The notes: generated by a model not told the origin, from the letters alone. DNA of 64,000 bases from Maribacter polysiphoniae (GCF_003148665.1 NZ_QGGQ01000001.1:637762-701761), one strand, 5' to 3'; shown: positions 34,583 to 43,511, counted from the first letter of the stretch. Translations and numbers: made by a program.

Positions 34583-37025
34583 CCACACGTTTCCTTAGTT
34601 CTTCTAGCAACGGGGTAATATGGTTCATTAGGCTATCATAGGTTTGAAGTAAATCCATGGAACCGGATGCCGTACTTTCCAATTTACACAGTAAATCAAT
34701 ACAGGAGGGGTCAACTTCCAATTGCCTGAACATTGGTAACATTCTATGGGCTGTATTTTTGCTTTTCTGATAATTATTTTGGGTAGCGGCCTCTTTTAAT
34801 GTTTCCATGCTCTTAGAGGTGTCCTTTATAAATGTTTGCAATACTTCGTTAATTGATTTATCGTCATCACCCAAGAATGAACGAAGGATCCTTAGGCTAT
34901 AGGTCGTACCTTCCTCTTCGGTTGGCAAAGGTTTGGCCGAGGTCATTTTATAGCTGTTTATTTCCAAAGAAAGAAAGGGTTGTAGGGTGTGGAATAGTTG
35001 GGTGTTGGAAAATGGTTTTTGTAGTACGGTTGTAAATCCGTGGGACAGAAAAAGATGTTCGTTTAAATCCCGTCTTCCGGTCATGGCTATAATGGGCTGG
35101 TCCGAATAATGGCCGTATTTACCCGACTTCAATTGGGTCAGTACCTCAAATCCGGTAATCGAAGGCATTTCAATATCGGTCAGTACTACTCCATATTCCA
35201 AACCTTCTTTTTGTAGGGTGCTGAAATCGGTGCACAATATGGGTTCAATATTCTTCGATTTTAAAAACTCACCCACCATTTGTATAAATGATGCATCATC
35301 ATCAATGATAAGTATGGTCGATTTATGGTGTAGGGTTTTTTCATGGCTAGGGATTTTGGGCTGGGTAGGTGCTGTTGTAAAATCGAACGGCAGGGTTATG
35401 GTAAAGGTACTGCCAACCCCCAAAGTACTCTCCAAGGTCATTCTACCTCCTAGTAAATCCACAAGTTTTTTGGAAATGGTAAGTCCTAGGCCGTATCCGC
35501 CGTATTTTTTCTCCGTATCGATTTCTGCCTGCGTAAATTCCTTAAAGATCAGTTGCTGTTTTTCTTTATTGATACCAATACCCGTATCCGAGATTTGAAT
35601 TTGGATCAGGTTATCTGAAAAACGGTTTTTCAATCGATGGGCTTTAATGGTAATGCTTCCTTCTTCCGTGAATTTAAAGGCGTTACCCAAGAGGTTGTTT
35701 ATAATTTGACGTAATCGGATGGGGTCGCCCAGGATGTCCCGGTCCAATTCATCATCAATATCCAATATAACGAAGATATCCTTGTCCTTATATTGTACCG
35801 AAAGGTCATGTGAAGATTCCTTGATGAGCTGCGAAAGGTTTAAGGGTACTTTTTTGATGTTGATTTTCCCCGTTTCCAATCTTGTGAAATCGAGGAGGTC
35901 ATTTACCAGATTATTGACATAACCCGCCGCCGACTTAATATGGGTCAGGTATTCGTTTTGGTTTGGGGATAGTTTTGATTTCTCTATGATTTCTGAATAC
36001 CCCATGATGGTATTCAAGGGGGTTCTAAGGTCATGGCTAACGGTTTTGATAAGCTGCTCCCGGCTTTTTAACAAGGATTCGGAGAACCTTTTTTCCTTTT
36101 CCAGTTTTTGTCGGTATACATTGGCCTTCCAGAAATCCCGGTTAATGATGAAAGTGAATATCCCAACCACAAGAAAGCTCAATATAGCGGCAATTACGGC
36201 CAATTGAATGCTTCGTTTTAAGGCGGCTTCCCTATTGATGTTGTCATTGATGCTACTTACCAGTACCTCTTTTTCCAATGAAGTGATGATATTGCGCAAT
36301 TGTTGGGAAAGCTCTAGGTCGGTTTGGTTGATTTTCGATTCTTGATAGGTTTGGGAGTTTTCATTGATGGTATTGTCCGCTTTGATTCCTTTTATAAGCT
36401 GCTTTGAAACCTGTAGTATGGAGTCTGTTTTTTTTGACCTGTTGATTTCCGTTTCATCCGAGGGGATGTTTTCATTCAAATAATTGGCCATTTTACGAAT
36501 GGATTCTTGGGCTTTGGGAGGTAGTTCATTAAAATTTGGGGCCAGGTTTTCGGCAGTAATGATCCCTAGGGAAGCCTCCATTTTGTTGAGCTCGTCAAGG
36601 GCGTTGTTTATAGATTCTCCGGTTTTGTTCTCGGTTTTTAATTTTCGTAAAGCGTTGTTGTTGGTTACCTTTTTCTCCAATAAGTAACATAAACTATCCA
36701 ATAGCGCGGCTTGGTTCTTGCTTTGTGATAGGTTTTTAAGGCTTTCAATATCGGTGAATATGGAATCTATTTTTTTTGAGTAGGCAAGGATGTTTTTCTT
36801 TTCACGATGTTGAATGGCTCGTTTCGATAAACTTTCCGCTTCATAGATATCGGTAAGTAATGCACTGGTCTTTAGTAATTTGGTCTCATTATTGTCGAAA
36901 GTGTCGTTGGAGATATAATTCCGTATTTCCAAAAAAATGTAGAATGAGGCAATGGACGCTAGCAAGATCAGCAGTAGATAACTGAGGGCGATCTTAATAG
37001 TGAATTTATTTTTGGACTTTTCCAT
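34557..37025 (-). CDS. Hybrid sensor kinase with receiver and HPt domain
   Basis: 822 residues. Two membrane helices (about 13-32 and 275-295) enclose a long helical periplasmic sensor region. A HisKA domain follows with phospho-His331 (VSHDLRTPLNTIMGYSE), then HATPase (NNLLGNAFKFTEEG, DTGIGI, GYGLGLTISKKLV), a receiver about 571-690 with Asp617 (VVLTDIEMP), and a C-terminal HPt-like helical domain with His760 (NTAHRMLPMFRQLEV). A full His-Asp-His relay is therefore contained in one protein and would end on the receiver of the neighbouring sigma-54 regulator. The signal is unknown. Confidence 0.93.
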   Translation of the reverse strand: MEKSKNKFTIKIALSYLLLILLASIASFYIFLEIRNYISNDTFDNNETKLLKTSALLTDIYEAESLSKRAIQHREKKNILAYSKKIDSIFTDIESLKNLSQSKNQAALLDSLCYLLEKKVTNNNALRKLKTENKTGESINNALDELNKMEASLGIITAENLAPNFNELPPKAQESIRKMANYLNENIPSDETEINRSKKTDSILQVSKQLIKGIKADNTINENSQTYQESKINQTDLELSQQLRNIITSLEKEVLVSSINDNINREAALKRSIQLAVIAAILSFLVVGIFTFIINRDFWKANVYRQKLEKEKRFSESLLKSREQLIKTVSHDLRTPLNTIMGYSEIIEKSKLSPNQNEYLTHIKSAAGYVNNLVNDLLDFTRLETGKINIKKVPLNLSQLIKESSHDLSVQYKDKDIFVILDIDDELDRDILGDPIRLRQIINNLLGNAFKFTEEGSITIKAHRLKNRFSDNLIQIQISDTGIGINKEKQQLIFKEFTQAEIDTEKKYGGYGLGLTISKKLVDLLGGRMTLESTLGVGSTFTITLPFDFTTAPTQPKIPSHEKTLHHKSTILIIDDDASFIQMVGEFLKSKNIEPILCTDFSTLQKEGLEYGVVLTDIEMPSITGFEVLTQLKSGKYGHYSDQPIIAMTGRRDLNEHLFLSHGFTTVLQKPFSNTQLFHTLQPFLSLEINSYKMTSAKPLPTEEEGTTYSLRILRSFLGDDDKSINEVLQTFIKDTSKSMETLKEAATQNNYQKSKNTAHRMLPMFRQLEVDPSCIDLLCKLESTASGSMDLLQTYDSLMNHITPLLEELRKRVATHPDHSD

Positions 37026-37164
37026 AGCGTCTTTTTCTTATCTTAGATACGTACGAATCCGATATACAGGATCGAATGGTAGCAATAATTTGTAACCTTT
37101 CCCCTCTTGTGGATTGACGTGAAATATTTTTGCTTTTTTTTATGAAAGATTAAAAAGGCTGTAT

Positions 37165-37172
37165 TACATTTG
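37165..37172 (+). promoter_or_regulatory. -7 box ahead of the TPP riboswitch
   Basis: TACATTTG matches TAnnTTTG exactly; the predicted start near 37179 places the riboswitch at the very 5' end of the mRNA. Confidence 0.65.
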
Positions 37173-37178
37173 CACCAT

Positions 37179-37290
37179 CTCAAAGGGGTGCTTAACCCTC
37201 GAACTTTAAACAGGACTTTTCTTAAGAAGATCGGGATAAGCTGAGATTATACCCAACGAACCTGGGCAGGTAATGCTGCCAAGGGAGGCA
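37179..37290 (+). ncRNA. TPP (THI-box) riboswitch
   Basis: All conserved blocks of the thiamine-pyrophosphate aptamer occur in order: GGGGTGC (37185-37191), GCTGAGA (37240-37246), ACCC (37251-37254), GAACCTG (37258-37264), then GGCAG-gtaatg-CTGCC (37265-37280) and AGGGA (37282-37286). The variable P3 arm is about 45 nt long. The riboswitch senses intracellular TPP and would repress the TonB receptor 100 nt downstream. Confidence 0.96.
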
Positions 37291-37366
37291 AAGGTTGCCA
37301 TTTGGATTATCATAACGTTTCCATTGGAAACAAAAATCATTTTTAACCAAGAATAACGCCCCTTTT

Positions 37367-37390
37367 ATTCGTAATAAACCTATTACGAAT
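37367..37390 (+). promoter_or_regulatory. Hairpin covering the receptor start codon
   Basis: ATTCGTAATA and TATTACGAAT (10 bp, loop AACC) form a perfect hairpin whose 3' arm includes the first two bases of the ATG at 37389. It has no T tract, so it would act on translation, not termination. It probably belongs to the expression platform of the TPP riboswitch. Confidence 0.7.
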
Positions 37391-39644
37391 GAAATTGCTC
37401 TATTCCTTTTCTAATGCAAGAACTGCAAATTCGAAGTGCGGTTCAATGCGATCGGCAACGATTGAAAAAAGCCATCGCATTAAATTTTTATCCATCTCAT
37501 TGGGCCTTATGGCCTTGGGGCTTACAGCCCAAGAAACCAAAACCGATTCTTTGGAAGGCAAAAAAATTGCCTTGGATGAGGTCTTTGTATCTGCCGTGAG
37601 GGCTACAAAGGAATCGCCTGTCACCTTTACCAATCTTACTAAGGAAGATTTAAAACCGAGGAACTTGGGACAGGATATTCCGATTTTATTGAATTTTATG
37701 CCTGCCGTGGTCACTACGTCCGATGCCGGGGCCGGTGTTGGCTATACGGGAATCAGGGTTCGTGGTAGTGATGCCACTAGGGTGAACGTAACCATAAACG
37801 GTATACCCTATAACGATTCTGAATCGCATGGAACATTCTGGGTGAACATGCCCGATTTTGCCTCCTCTACCGAAAGTTTGCAATTACAGCGTGGCGTAGG
37901 TACATCAACCAATGGGGCTGGGGCCTTTGGGGCAAGTCTTAACATTGCGACTGACGGGGTGTCCGAAGAGGCCTTTGGTCGTATTTCTTCCTCAGTAGGG
38001 AGTTATAATACCTTACGGAATAACTTAAAGTTCAGTACCGGCCTATTGAACGATCATATGGAGATTTCCGGGCGATTGTCCAGAATCACTTCGGATGGTT
38101 ATATCGATAGGGCCTCCTCAGAACTCGATTCCTACTTTTTGCAGGGGGCGTTTAAAAACGGGAATACCATTTTAAAGGCTGTTCTTTTTGGAGGACATGA
38201 AGTTACCTATCAGGCATGGAATGGTATTGATGCCACCACGTTAAAAAGTGATAGAACCTTTAATCCCGCTGGGATATACACAGATGGCAATGGGAATACC
38301 CAATTTTATGATAATGAGGTCGACGATTATAAACAAAACCATGCCCAGCTCCTTTGGAATCAAAAATTGAACGATAATTGGAATACGAACTTAGCATTGC
38401 ATTATACCCGTGGTAGGGGCTTTTTTGAGCAGTTTAAAGAGGATGATGATTTTGAGACCTATGGTTTTGAACCTTTATTGGTCAATGGGGAAGAGGTGAA
38501 TTCGACAGACCTAGTGCGAAGAAGATGGTTGGATAACGATTTCTTCGGAACCGTTTTTTCGGCCCATTACAATAAAGGAAATTTAGACCTTATCTTAGGG
38601 GGTGGCTGGAATACCTATGAGGGCGATCATTATGGGGAAGTAATTTGGGCCGAATACGCCCCAAATAGTTTTATACGTGATCGCTATTATGACGATTCCT
38701 CGAAAAAGACCGATTTTAATGTTTTCACCAAGGCCAATTATAATTTAGGTGATCATTGGAGTCTCTTCGGAGATCTACAATATAGAACAGTAGGGTACAC
38801 GGCAAATGGCGATGATACCGGATTGGTCGATGATACCTTCAATTTCTTTAACCCGAAATTCGGGGCATCCTATGACCTGAACCAAAACAACAATTTCTAT
38901 CTTTCTTTCGCCGTAGCAAATCGGGAGCCCAATAGAAATGATTATGAGAATGGGAGTCCTAAACCAGAGAAGCTAAATGACCTGGAATTGGGTTGGAGGT
39001 ATGTTTCACCGAATGTGCAGGTAAGTACCAATGTGTATTACATGAAATACAAGGACCAATTGGTACTCACTGGTGAGCTGAATGATGTGGGGGCACCGCT
39101 ACGGGCCAATGTTGGTGATAGTTATCGATTTGGATTGGAGATTGATGCCCATCTTGCCTTAGGCGATAAATTCAGTCTAAATCCGAATGTTGCATTGAGC
39201 TCCAATAAGAATAAGGATTTTGTTTTTCAACGCGATGGGGTTCTTGAGGATTTAGGAAATACCGATATTGCCTTTTCCCCTGATGTTATTGTGGGGAATG
39301 CCATTTCATACATGCCCAATGAAAACTTGCAACTTTCACTCTTGAGCAAATATGTGGGTAAACAGTATATGGGAAATATCGATTCTGACCGATCTGTATT
39401 GGATGACTATTCACAAACCGATTTCAATGCCCAATATACGATTGAGACCAATTCCTTTGTAAAACGGCTGACCCTTTCTTTGTTGGTGAACAATATCTTT
39501 GATGCCAAATATGTTTCCAACGGTTATTTCTATACCTATGACGACACTTGGTCAAACCCAGGACAAACGGCAACCATAGAAGGTGCGGGCTATTATCCAC
39601 AGGCAGGTACTAATTTTTTACTCGGTGTCACCTTTGATTTTTAA
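37389..39644 (+). CDS. TonB-dependent receptor under TPP control (thiamine uptake)
   Basis: 751 residues. The plug is complete (LDEVFVSAVRATKESPVTFTNLTKEDL, GYTGIRVRGSDATRVNVTINGIPYND, SLQLQRGVGTSTNGAGAFGASLNIATDG) and the barrel ends in LGVTFDF. No CarboxypepD-like SusC domain. Regulation by a TPP riboswitch implies import of thiamine or a precursor across the outer membrane (established role of such Bacteroidota receptors). The N-terminus is odd: from ATG 37389 a charged 30-residue stretch precedes the hydrophobic FLSISLGLMALGLTAQ; ATG 37446 gives a more ordinary signal peptide, with the hairpin then wholly in the leader. Confidence 0.93.
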   Translation: MKLLYSFSNARTANSKCGSMRSATIEKSHRIKFLSISLGLMALGLTAQETKTDSLEGKKIALDEVFVSAVRATKESPVTFTNLTKEDLKPRNLGQDIPILLNFMPAVVTTSDAGAGVGYTGIRVRGSDATRVNVTINGIPYNDSESHGTFWVNMPDFASSTESLQLQRGVGTSTNGAGAFGASLNIATDGVSEEAFGRISSSVGSYNTLRNNLKFSTGLLNDHMEISGRLSRITSDGYIDRASSELDSYFLQGAFKNGNTILKAVLFGGHEVTYQAWNGIDATTLKSDRTFNPAGIYTDGNGNTQFYDNEVDDYKQNHAQLLWNQKLNDNWNTNLALHYTRGRGFFEQFKEDDDFETYGFEPLLVNGEEVNSTDLVRRRWLDNDFFGTVFSAHYNKGNLDLILGGGWNTYEGDHYGEVIWAEYAPNSFIRDRYYDDSSKKTDFNVFTKANYNLGDHWSLFGDLQYRTVGYTANGDDTGLVDDTFNFFNPKFGASYDLNQNNNFYLSFAVANREPNRNDYENGSPKPEKLNDLELGWRYVSPNVQVSTNVYYMKYKDQLVLTGELNDVGAPLRANVGDSYRFGLEIDAHLALGDKFSLNPNVALSSNKNKDFVFQRDGVLEDLGNTDIAFSPDVIVGNAISYMPNENLQLSLLSKYVGKQYMGNIDSDRSVLDDYSQTDFNAQYTIETNSFVKRLTLSLLVNNIFDAKYVSNGYFYTYDDTWSNPGQTATIEGAGYYPQAGTNFLLGVTFDF

Positions 39645-39738
39645 TAGCATTCGCGTTTAAGGCGATTCACAATAATAACATGGCACTTAACCTCGGTTTT
39701 GTGCCATGCTCGTTTATTTGTAGTTTTATCATCCAATC

Positions 39739-39855
39739 ATGGATACTATGGATGTAGGTTTTGGTATTTGGCAAATCTTGTTTTTAAATCCATTGGGTAC
39801 CATGCTTTATTTTTTAATGGGAAAAGATCAGAAAATCAGTAAGGACGATAATTGA
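39739..39855 (+). CDS. 38-residue PLDc_N-like small membrane protein
   Basis: ATG 39739 to TGA 39855. The peptide has one hydrophobic helix, FGIWQILFLNPLGTMLYFLMGK, and a charged tail (DQKISKDDN). The order Trp, helix, NPLG, YFLMGK is that of the short PLDc_N membrane domain found alone in many Bacteroidota. A GC-rich inverted repeat (39679-39686 with 39701-39708) lies upstream, perhaps ending the receptor mRNA. Coding status rests on the motif alone. Confidence 0.55.
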   Translation: MDTMDVGFGIWQILFLNPLGTMLYFLMGKDQKISKDDN

Positions 39856-39890
39856 TTTTTTCATAACGATATACTGAAATACAGAGAGTA

Positions 39891-40871
39891 ATGAAAGAGG
39901 ATAAGAATATAAGATGGGGCATAATCGGTTGCGGGGCAGTGACAGAAGTGAAGAGTGGGCCAGCTTATCAGAATACAGAGGGGTTTGAGGTTCGTGCCGT
40001 AATGCGGCGCAACAAGGAAAAAGCCGCAGATTATGCAAAGAGACATGGTATAGCTAAATTTTATACCAACGCAGATGATTTGATAGCCGATGAGGAAATA
40101 GATGCCGTTTATATCGCCACACCACCGGATTCCCATAAAGCCTATGCATTGAAAGTGGCAGCGGCGGGTAAGCCGTGTTGTATCGAAAAGCCAATGGCAC
40201 CCAACTATTCCGATAGTCTAGAAATCCACAAGGCCTTCAATGATAAGAAATTGCCGTTGTTCATTGCCTATTACAGGCGTTCTTTACCTCGTTTTGATAA
40301 AGTAAAAGAATGGTTGAACGATGGAAAAATCGGGGAGGTAAGGCAGATCTGTTGGCAATTGTCCAAACAGCCCAATGATTCGGATCTTAGTGGGGAGTAC
40401 AATTGGCGAACCGATGCCAAAATCGCGCCAGGTGGTTATTTTGATGACTTGGCAAGTCATGGGCTCGATCTATTTGTTCATCTATTAGGTGATATTTCGG
40501 AGGCCAGTGGTATTGCCACCAATCAAATGGGATTGTACACGGCAAAAGATGCGATTATGGGCCAATGGAAACATGAAAGTGGGGTCTTGGGTTCCGGTAG
40601 CTGGAATTTTGGCTGTTATGAGCGGGAAGACAAGGTTGAAATATACGGGAGTAAAGGCAAAATCATATTTTCTGTTTTTGATGAAGCCCCGATTATCCTG
40701 ATAAATCCAAACGGAGAAGAAAAACTCGAAATCGAAAATCCGAAACATATTCAACAGTTTCATGTGGCGAACATCAAAAATCACTTATTGGGTGTTAAAG
40801 AACATCCTTCCTTGGGGAAATCAGGATTGCATGCCAGTTGGGTCATGGACAGGATTTTAGGGAATATTTAA
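39891..40871 (+). CDS. Gfo/Idh/MocA-family NAD(P) oxidoreductase
   Basis: 326 residues. Rossmann motif WGIIGCGAVTEVKSGPA, then VYIATPPDSHKAYALKVAAAGKPCCIEKPMA with the family's EKP catalytic Lys, and the C-terminal domain with WRTDAKIAPGGYFDDLASHGLDL (the expected His/Asp region). Such enzymes oxidise or reduce sugars, inositols or related polyols; the substrate is unknown. Convergent with the aldo/keto reductase, 6 bp between stops, so both could serve carbohydrate metabolism without being co-transcribed. Confidence 0.92.
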   Translation: MKEDKNIRWGIIGCGAVTEVKSGPAYQNTEGFEVRAVMRRNKEKAADYAKRHGIAKFYTNADDLIADEEIDAVYIATPPDSHKAYALKVAAAGKPCCIEKPMAPNYSDSLEIHKAFNDKKLPLFIAYYRRSLPRFDKVKEWLNDGKIGEVRQICWQLSKQPNDSDLSGEYNWRTDAKIAPGGYFDDLASHGLDLFVHLLGDISEASGIATNQMGLYTAKDAIMGQWKHESGVLGSGSWNFGCYEREDKVEIYGSKGKIIFSVFDEAPIILINPNGEEKLEIENPKHIQQFHVANIKNHLLGVKEHPSLGKSGLHASWVMDRILGNI

Positions 40872-40877
40872 AATCCC

Positions 40878-41864
40878 TTACCATGAATGGTGTACATGTT
40901 TACGAATCAATCGGTCGTAAATGGCATCTACTTGCTGGTGTTGCCCTTCGGTTAGTGGCGGTAGGTCACTTGCGGTAATATTCGATAGTAAATGTGCCTC
41001 TTTTGATGCCCCTGGAATAATACATCCTACTTCCGGGTGATCCAAAATCCATCGTAAGGCGATAGGAGCTAAATTCGTGTGGTTCGGAAATAGTGCTTTT
41101 AGCCCTTCCACAGCTTTAAGGCCTAAATCATAAGGAATTCCGGAAAATGTTTCACCTTTATCGAAGAAGGCACCATCCCTATTGAAATTTCGATGGTCAT
41201 CCGCATCAAAGGTGCTTGCTGCACTGAATTTGCCTGTTAATAGACCACTGGCCAAAGGTACGCGAACGATCACCCCGACATCCCTTTTTTTTACCTGTTC
41301 AAAAAACAGTTCTTTGGGGCGTTGCCGAAACATATTGAAGATAATCTGTACGGTAGCGACGTTTTCATATTCGATTCCTTTTAAGGCTTCCTCAATTTTT
41401 TCAACACTTATGCCAAGGTGCTTTATTTTCCCTTCATCCTTTAAGCGATCGAATAATTCAAAAATCTCAGGTCGGTAGAATACTTCGGTAGGCGGACAAT
41501 GGAGTTGTATGAGGTCCAAACATTCCAATCCCATATTCTTCAAGCTGTCCTCAACATATTTACGAAGTACTTTGGGTTGGTAGTTTTCGTTGGTATGGGG
41601 GTTGATTTGCCGCCCGCATTTTGTAGCCACATAGACTTCTTCCTTTCTGGATCTTACGACCCTTCCAACAGCGGCTTCACTCAATCCTGCTTCATAAACA
41701 TCCGCAGTGTCGATAAAATTGATTCCGTTGTCAATGGCGGTATTGATGATTTTATCCGCGGAGGAATTGTCGAATCCACTTCCCCATGAACCTCCTACCT
41801 GCCAAGTTCCCAATGATATTTCCGAAACGCTGAAATCGGTTTTTCCAAGTCTTCTGTATTTCAT
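40878..41864 (-). CDS. Aldo/keto reductase
   Basis: 328 residues, TIM-barrel AKR. The catalytic Asp and Tyr lie in FIDTADVYEAGLSEAAVG, the Lys in YVATKCGRQ and the His in LIQLHCPP; the NADPH-binding end reads GCIIPGASKEAHL. Closest in pattern to the YajO/IolS-type group (LGTWQVGGSWG at the start). Substrate unknown. Confidence 0.92.
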   Translation of the reverse strand: MKYRRLGKTDFSVSEISLGTWQVGGSWGSGFDNSSADKIINTAIDNGINFIDTADVYEAGLSEAAVGRVVRSRKEEVYVATKCGRQINPHTNENYQPKVLRKYVEDSLKNMGLECLDLIQLHCPPTEVFYRPEIFELFDRLKDEGKIKHLGISVEKIEEALKGIEYENVATVQIIFNMFRQRPKELFFEQVKKRDVGVIVRVPLASGLLTGKFSAASTFDADDHRNFNRDGAFFDKGETFSGIPYDLGLKAVEGLKALFPNHTNLAPIALRWILDHPEVGCIIPGASKEAHLLSNITASDLPPLTEGQHQQVDAIYDRLIRKHVHHSW

Positions 41865-41901
41865 TTTGGCTACTTTTAGTTATGTGGATGAACCATAAGT
41901 G

Positions 41902-42339
41902 TTAATTATAAACCCTAACTATGTTATTGTTATAGGTGTTATTGTAAATCAGCATATCGTAATAACGACCACCATCATCCGGTCTGTTGAGCATTTGCCC
42001 TGTAAACAAACTGTATTCATAATCATCGCAAGGACATGTGGCCGTCTGGCCATTAAGAATCATTGTTGAACAATCGTTGGGAGCATGGTTAGGGCAGCTG
42101 GCTTCTGATGCGACGAATTGGTTGAACCCTGAGTTAATGACAAAAATGCCTGCAGTACCTACACCCTTCGCTCCTACATATACCGAGGATCCAGTATTTG
42201 TCAAAGGGCTATATAAAGGTAAGTTCAAATTCATTTCGTAGCTAAACGAGATTTCTTGTAAGTATGGATTTCTATTGGTACCGCTACTGCTGCAACCCAA
42301 AATCAAGAACAATAAAAATAGGGGATAAATACGATTCAT
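41902..42339 (-). CDS. Rieske-like lipoprotein with an altered cluster site
   Basis: 145 residues with lipobox LILGCSS (Cys16). The Rieske layout is recognisable: SCPNHAPNDCS as first ligand pair, then ATCPCDDYEYSLFTGQ where the second motif CPCHGxxF is expected. The second His ligand is Asp here, and the first motif has CPNH in place of CxH, so a normal [2Fe-2S] Rieske cluster is doubtful. A metal-free or differently liganded structural domain is possible. Exported and lipid-anchored; isolated gene 37 bp from the aldo/keto reductase. Confidence 0.78.
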   Translation of the reverse strand: MNRIYPLFLLFLILGCSSSGTNRNPYLQEISFSYEMNLNLPLYSPLTNTGSSVYVGAKGVGTAGIFVINSGFNQFVASEASCPNHAPNDCSTMILNGQTATCPCDDYEYSLFTGQMLNRPDDGGRYYDMLIYNNTYNNNIVRVYN

Positions 42340-42389
42340 ATTTCAATTTCTATATAATAGAACAAATACAAAATTGAACAAAAAATATG

Positions 42390-42567
42390 TATATTTGCGT
42401 TAAATCCTCTTTAAAATAAGGGGATTTTCCTATTAATGAAACCCTGTGATGGGAAAAGTGCTTTCTAAGGCATTCATCGTAGCTGGGTGGATTAATCCCG
42501 CGACATGGCGGATTGTTTTAGAGTACTGAGGGAAATTCTTCGAGTATGACTTAAAAATGGATAAATT
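42390..42567 (+). promoter_or_regulatory. greA promoter and long structured leader
   Basis: TATATTTG at 42390-42397 is an exact -7 box, giving a leader of about 164 nt before greA. It begins with a hairpin (AAATCCTC 42402-42409 with GGGGATTT 42420-42427), contains a palindrome GGATTAATCC and a 14-codon upstream frame at 42505-42549 that ends 19 nt before the greA ATG. Confidence 0.55.
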
Positions 42568-43041
42568 ATGAGTAACGTATCATATTATACTGCTGAAGGT
42601 TTAAAAAAATTAAGGGACGAATTGAATTATCTTAAAGACGTTGAACGTCCAAAGGCTTCACAGGCTATTGCCGAAGCTAGGGATAAGGGTGATTTGTCAG
42701 AGAATGCCGAGTATGACGCTGCCAAGGAAGCCCAGGGACTTTTAGAGCTTAAGATTTCAAAAATGGAAGCCACTTTGGCCAATGCACGATTGATTGACGA
42801 ATCACAATTGGATACGTCCAAGGTCTTGGTGCTGTCTACGGTAAAATTGAAAAACCAAACCAATGGTATGGAAATGAAATATACCTTGGTGGCAGAGAGC
42901 GAGGCGGATTTGAAATCGGGAAAAATTTCAGTGAGCTCACCAATAGGTAAAGGGCTATTGGGCAAGAAAGTGGGGGATACCGCGGAAATTTCTGTGCCAA
43001 ATGGCAAAATAACCTTTGAGATTTTAGAGATATCGAGGTAA
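42568..43041 (+). CDS. greA: Transcription elongation factor GreA
   Basis: 157 residues. The N-terminal coiled coil carries the catalytic acidic tip at DLSENAEYDAAKEAQG, inserted into the RNA-polymerase secondary channel to stimulate cleavage of backtracked RNA. The C-terminal FKBP-like domain ends in GKKVGDTAEISVPNGKITFEIL. Followed by its own terminator and then the HIT gene. A long leader precedes it. Confidence 0.96.
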   Translation: MSNVSYYTAEGLKKLRDELNYLKDVERPKASQAIAEARDKGDLSENAEYDAAKEAQGLLELKISKMEATLANARLIDESQLDTSKVLVLSTVKLKNQTNGMEMKYTLVAESEADLKSGKISVSSPIGKGLLGKKVGDTAEISVPNGKITFEILEISR

Positions 43042-43066
43042 TAAAAATCAATAATTCTTTATCTTT

Positions 43067-43094
43067 AAACCTATCATTAACGATAGGTTTTTTT
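43067..43094 (+). terminator. Terminator of greA
   Basis: AAACCTATC/GATAGGTTT (9 bp, loop ATTAAC), seven T's. Confidence 0.9.
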
Positions 43095-43118
43095 GTACTT
43101 ATTTTAAATGAATTGACC

Positions 43119-43511
43119 ATGGCAAGTATCTTTACAAAAATCATCAAAGGGGAAATCCCATGTTATAAAATAGCCGAGGACGAGAATTTCTTTGCCTTTT
43201 TGGATATTAATCCGAATGCTAAAGGACATACGTTATGTGTGCCTAAAAAAGAGGTCGATAAGATTATGGACTTGGATGAGGAGACCTATATGGGATTAAT
43301 GGCTTTTTCAAGAAAGGTGGGTAAAGCCATTGAGGCAGCTATCGATTGTAACCGGGTGGGTATGACGGTAATTGGGCTCGAAGTGCCCCATGTGCATGTG
43401 CATTTGATTCCCTTGAACCAAATGAAGGAAGCTACCTTTCAGCACAAAGTGGCATTGACACAGGATGAATTTGTTGCGATAGCCAAAAGCATTTCCTCTA
43501 AAATTGAATAA
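43119..43511 (+). CDS. HIT-family hydrolase
   Basis: 130 residues from ATG 43119 (a TTG two codons earlier is possible). The histidine triad is HVHVHLIP, with NPNAKGHTLCVPKKEVDKI as the nucleotide-binding N-terminal half. HIT proteins of this size (Hint-like) hydrolyse purine nucleotide phosphoramidates or dinucleotides. Its end overlaps the convergent zinc-ribbon gene by 14 nt. Confidence 0.95.
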   Translation: MASIFTKIIKGEIPCYKIAEDENFFAFLDINPNAKGHTLCVPKKEVDKIMDLDEETYMGLMAFSRKVGKAIEAAIDCNRVGMTVIGLEVPHVHVHLIPLNQMKEATFQHKVALTQDEFVAIAKSISSKIE

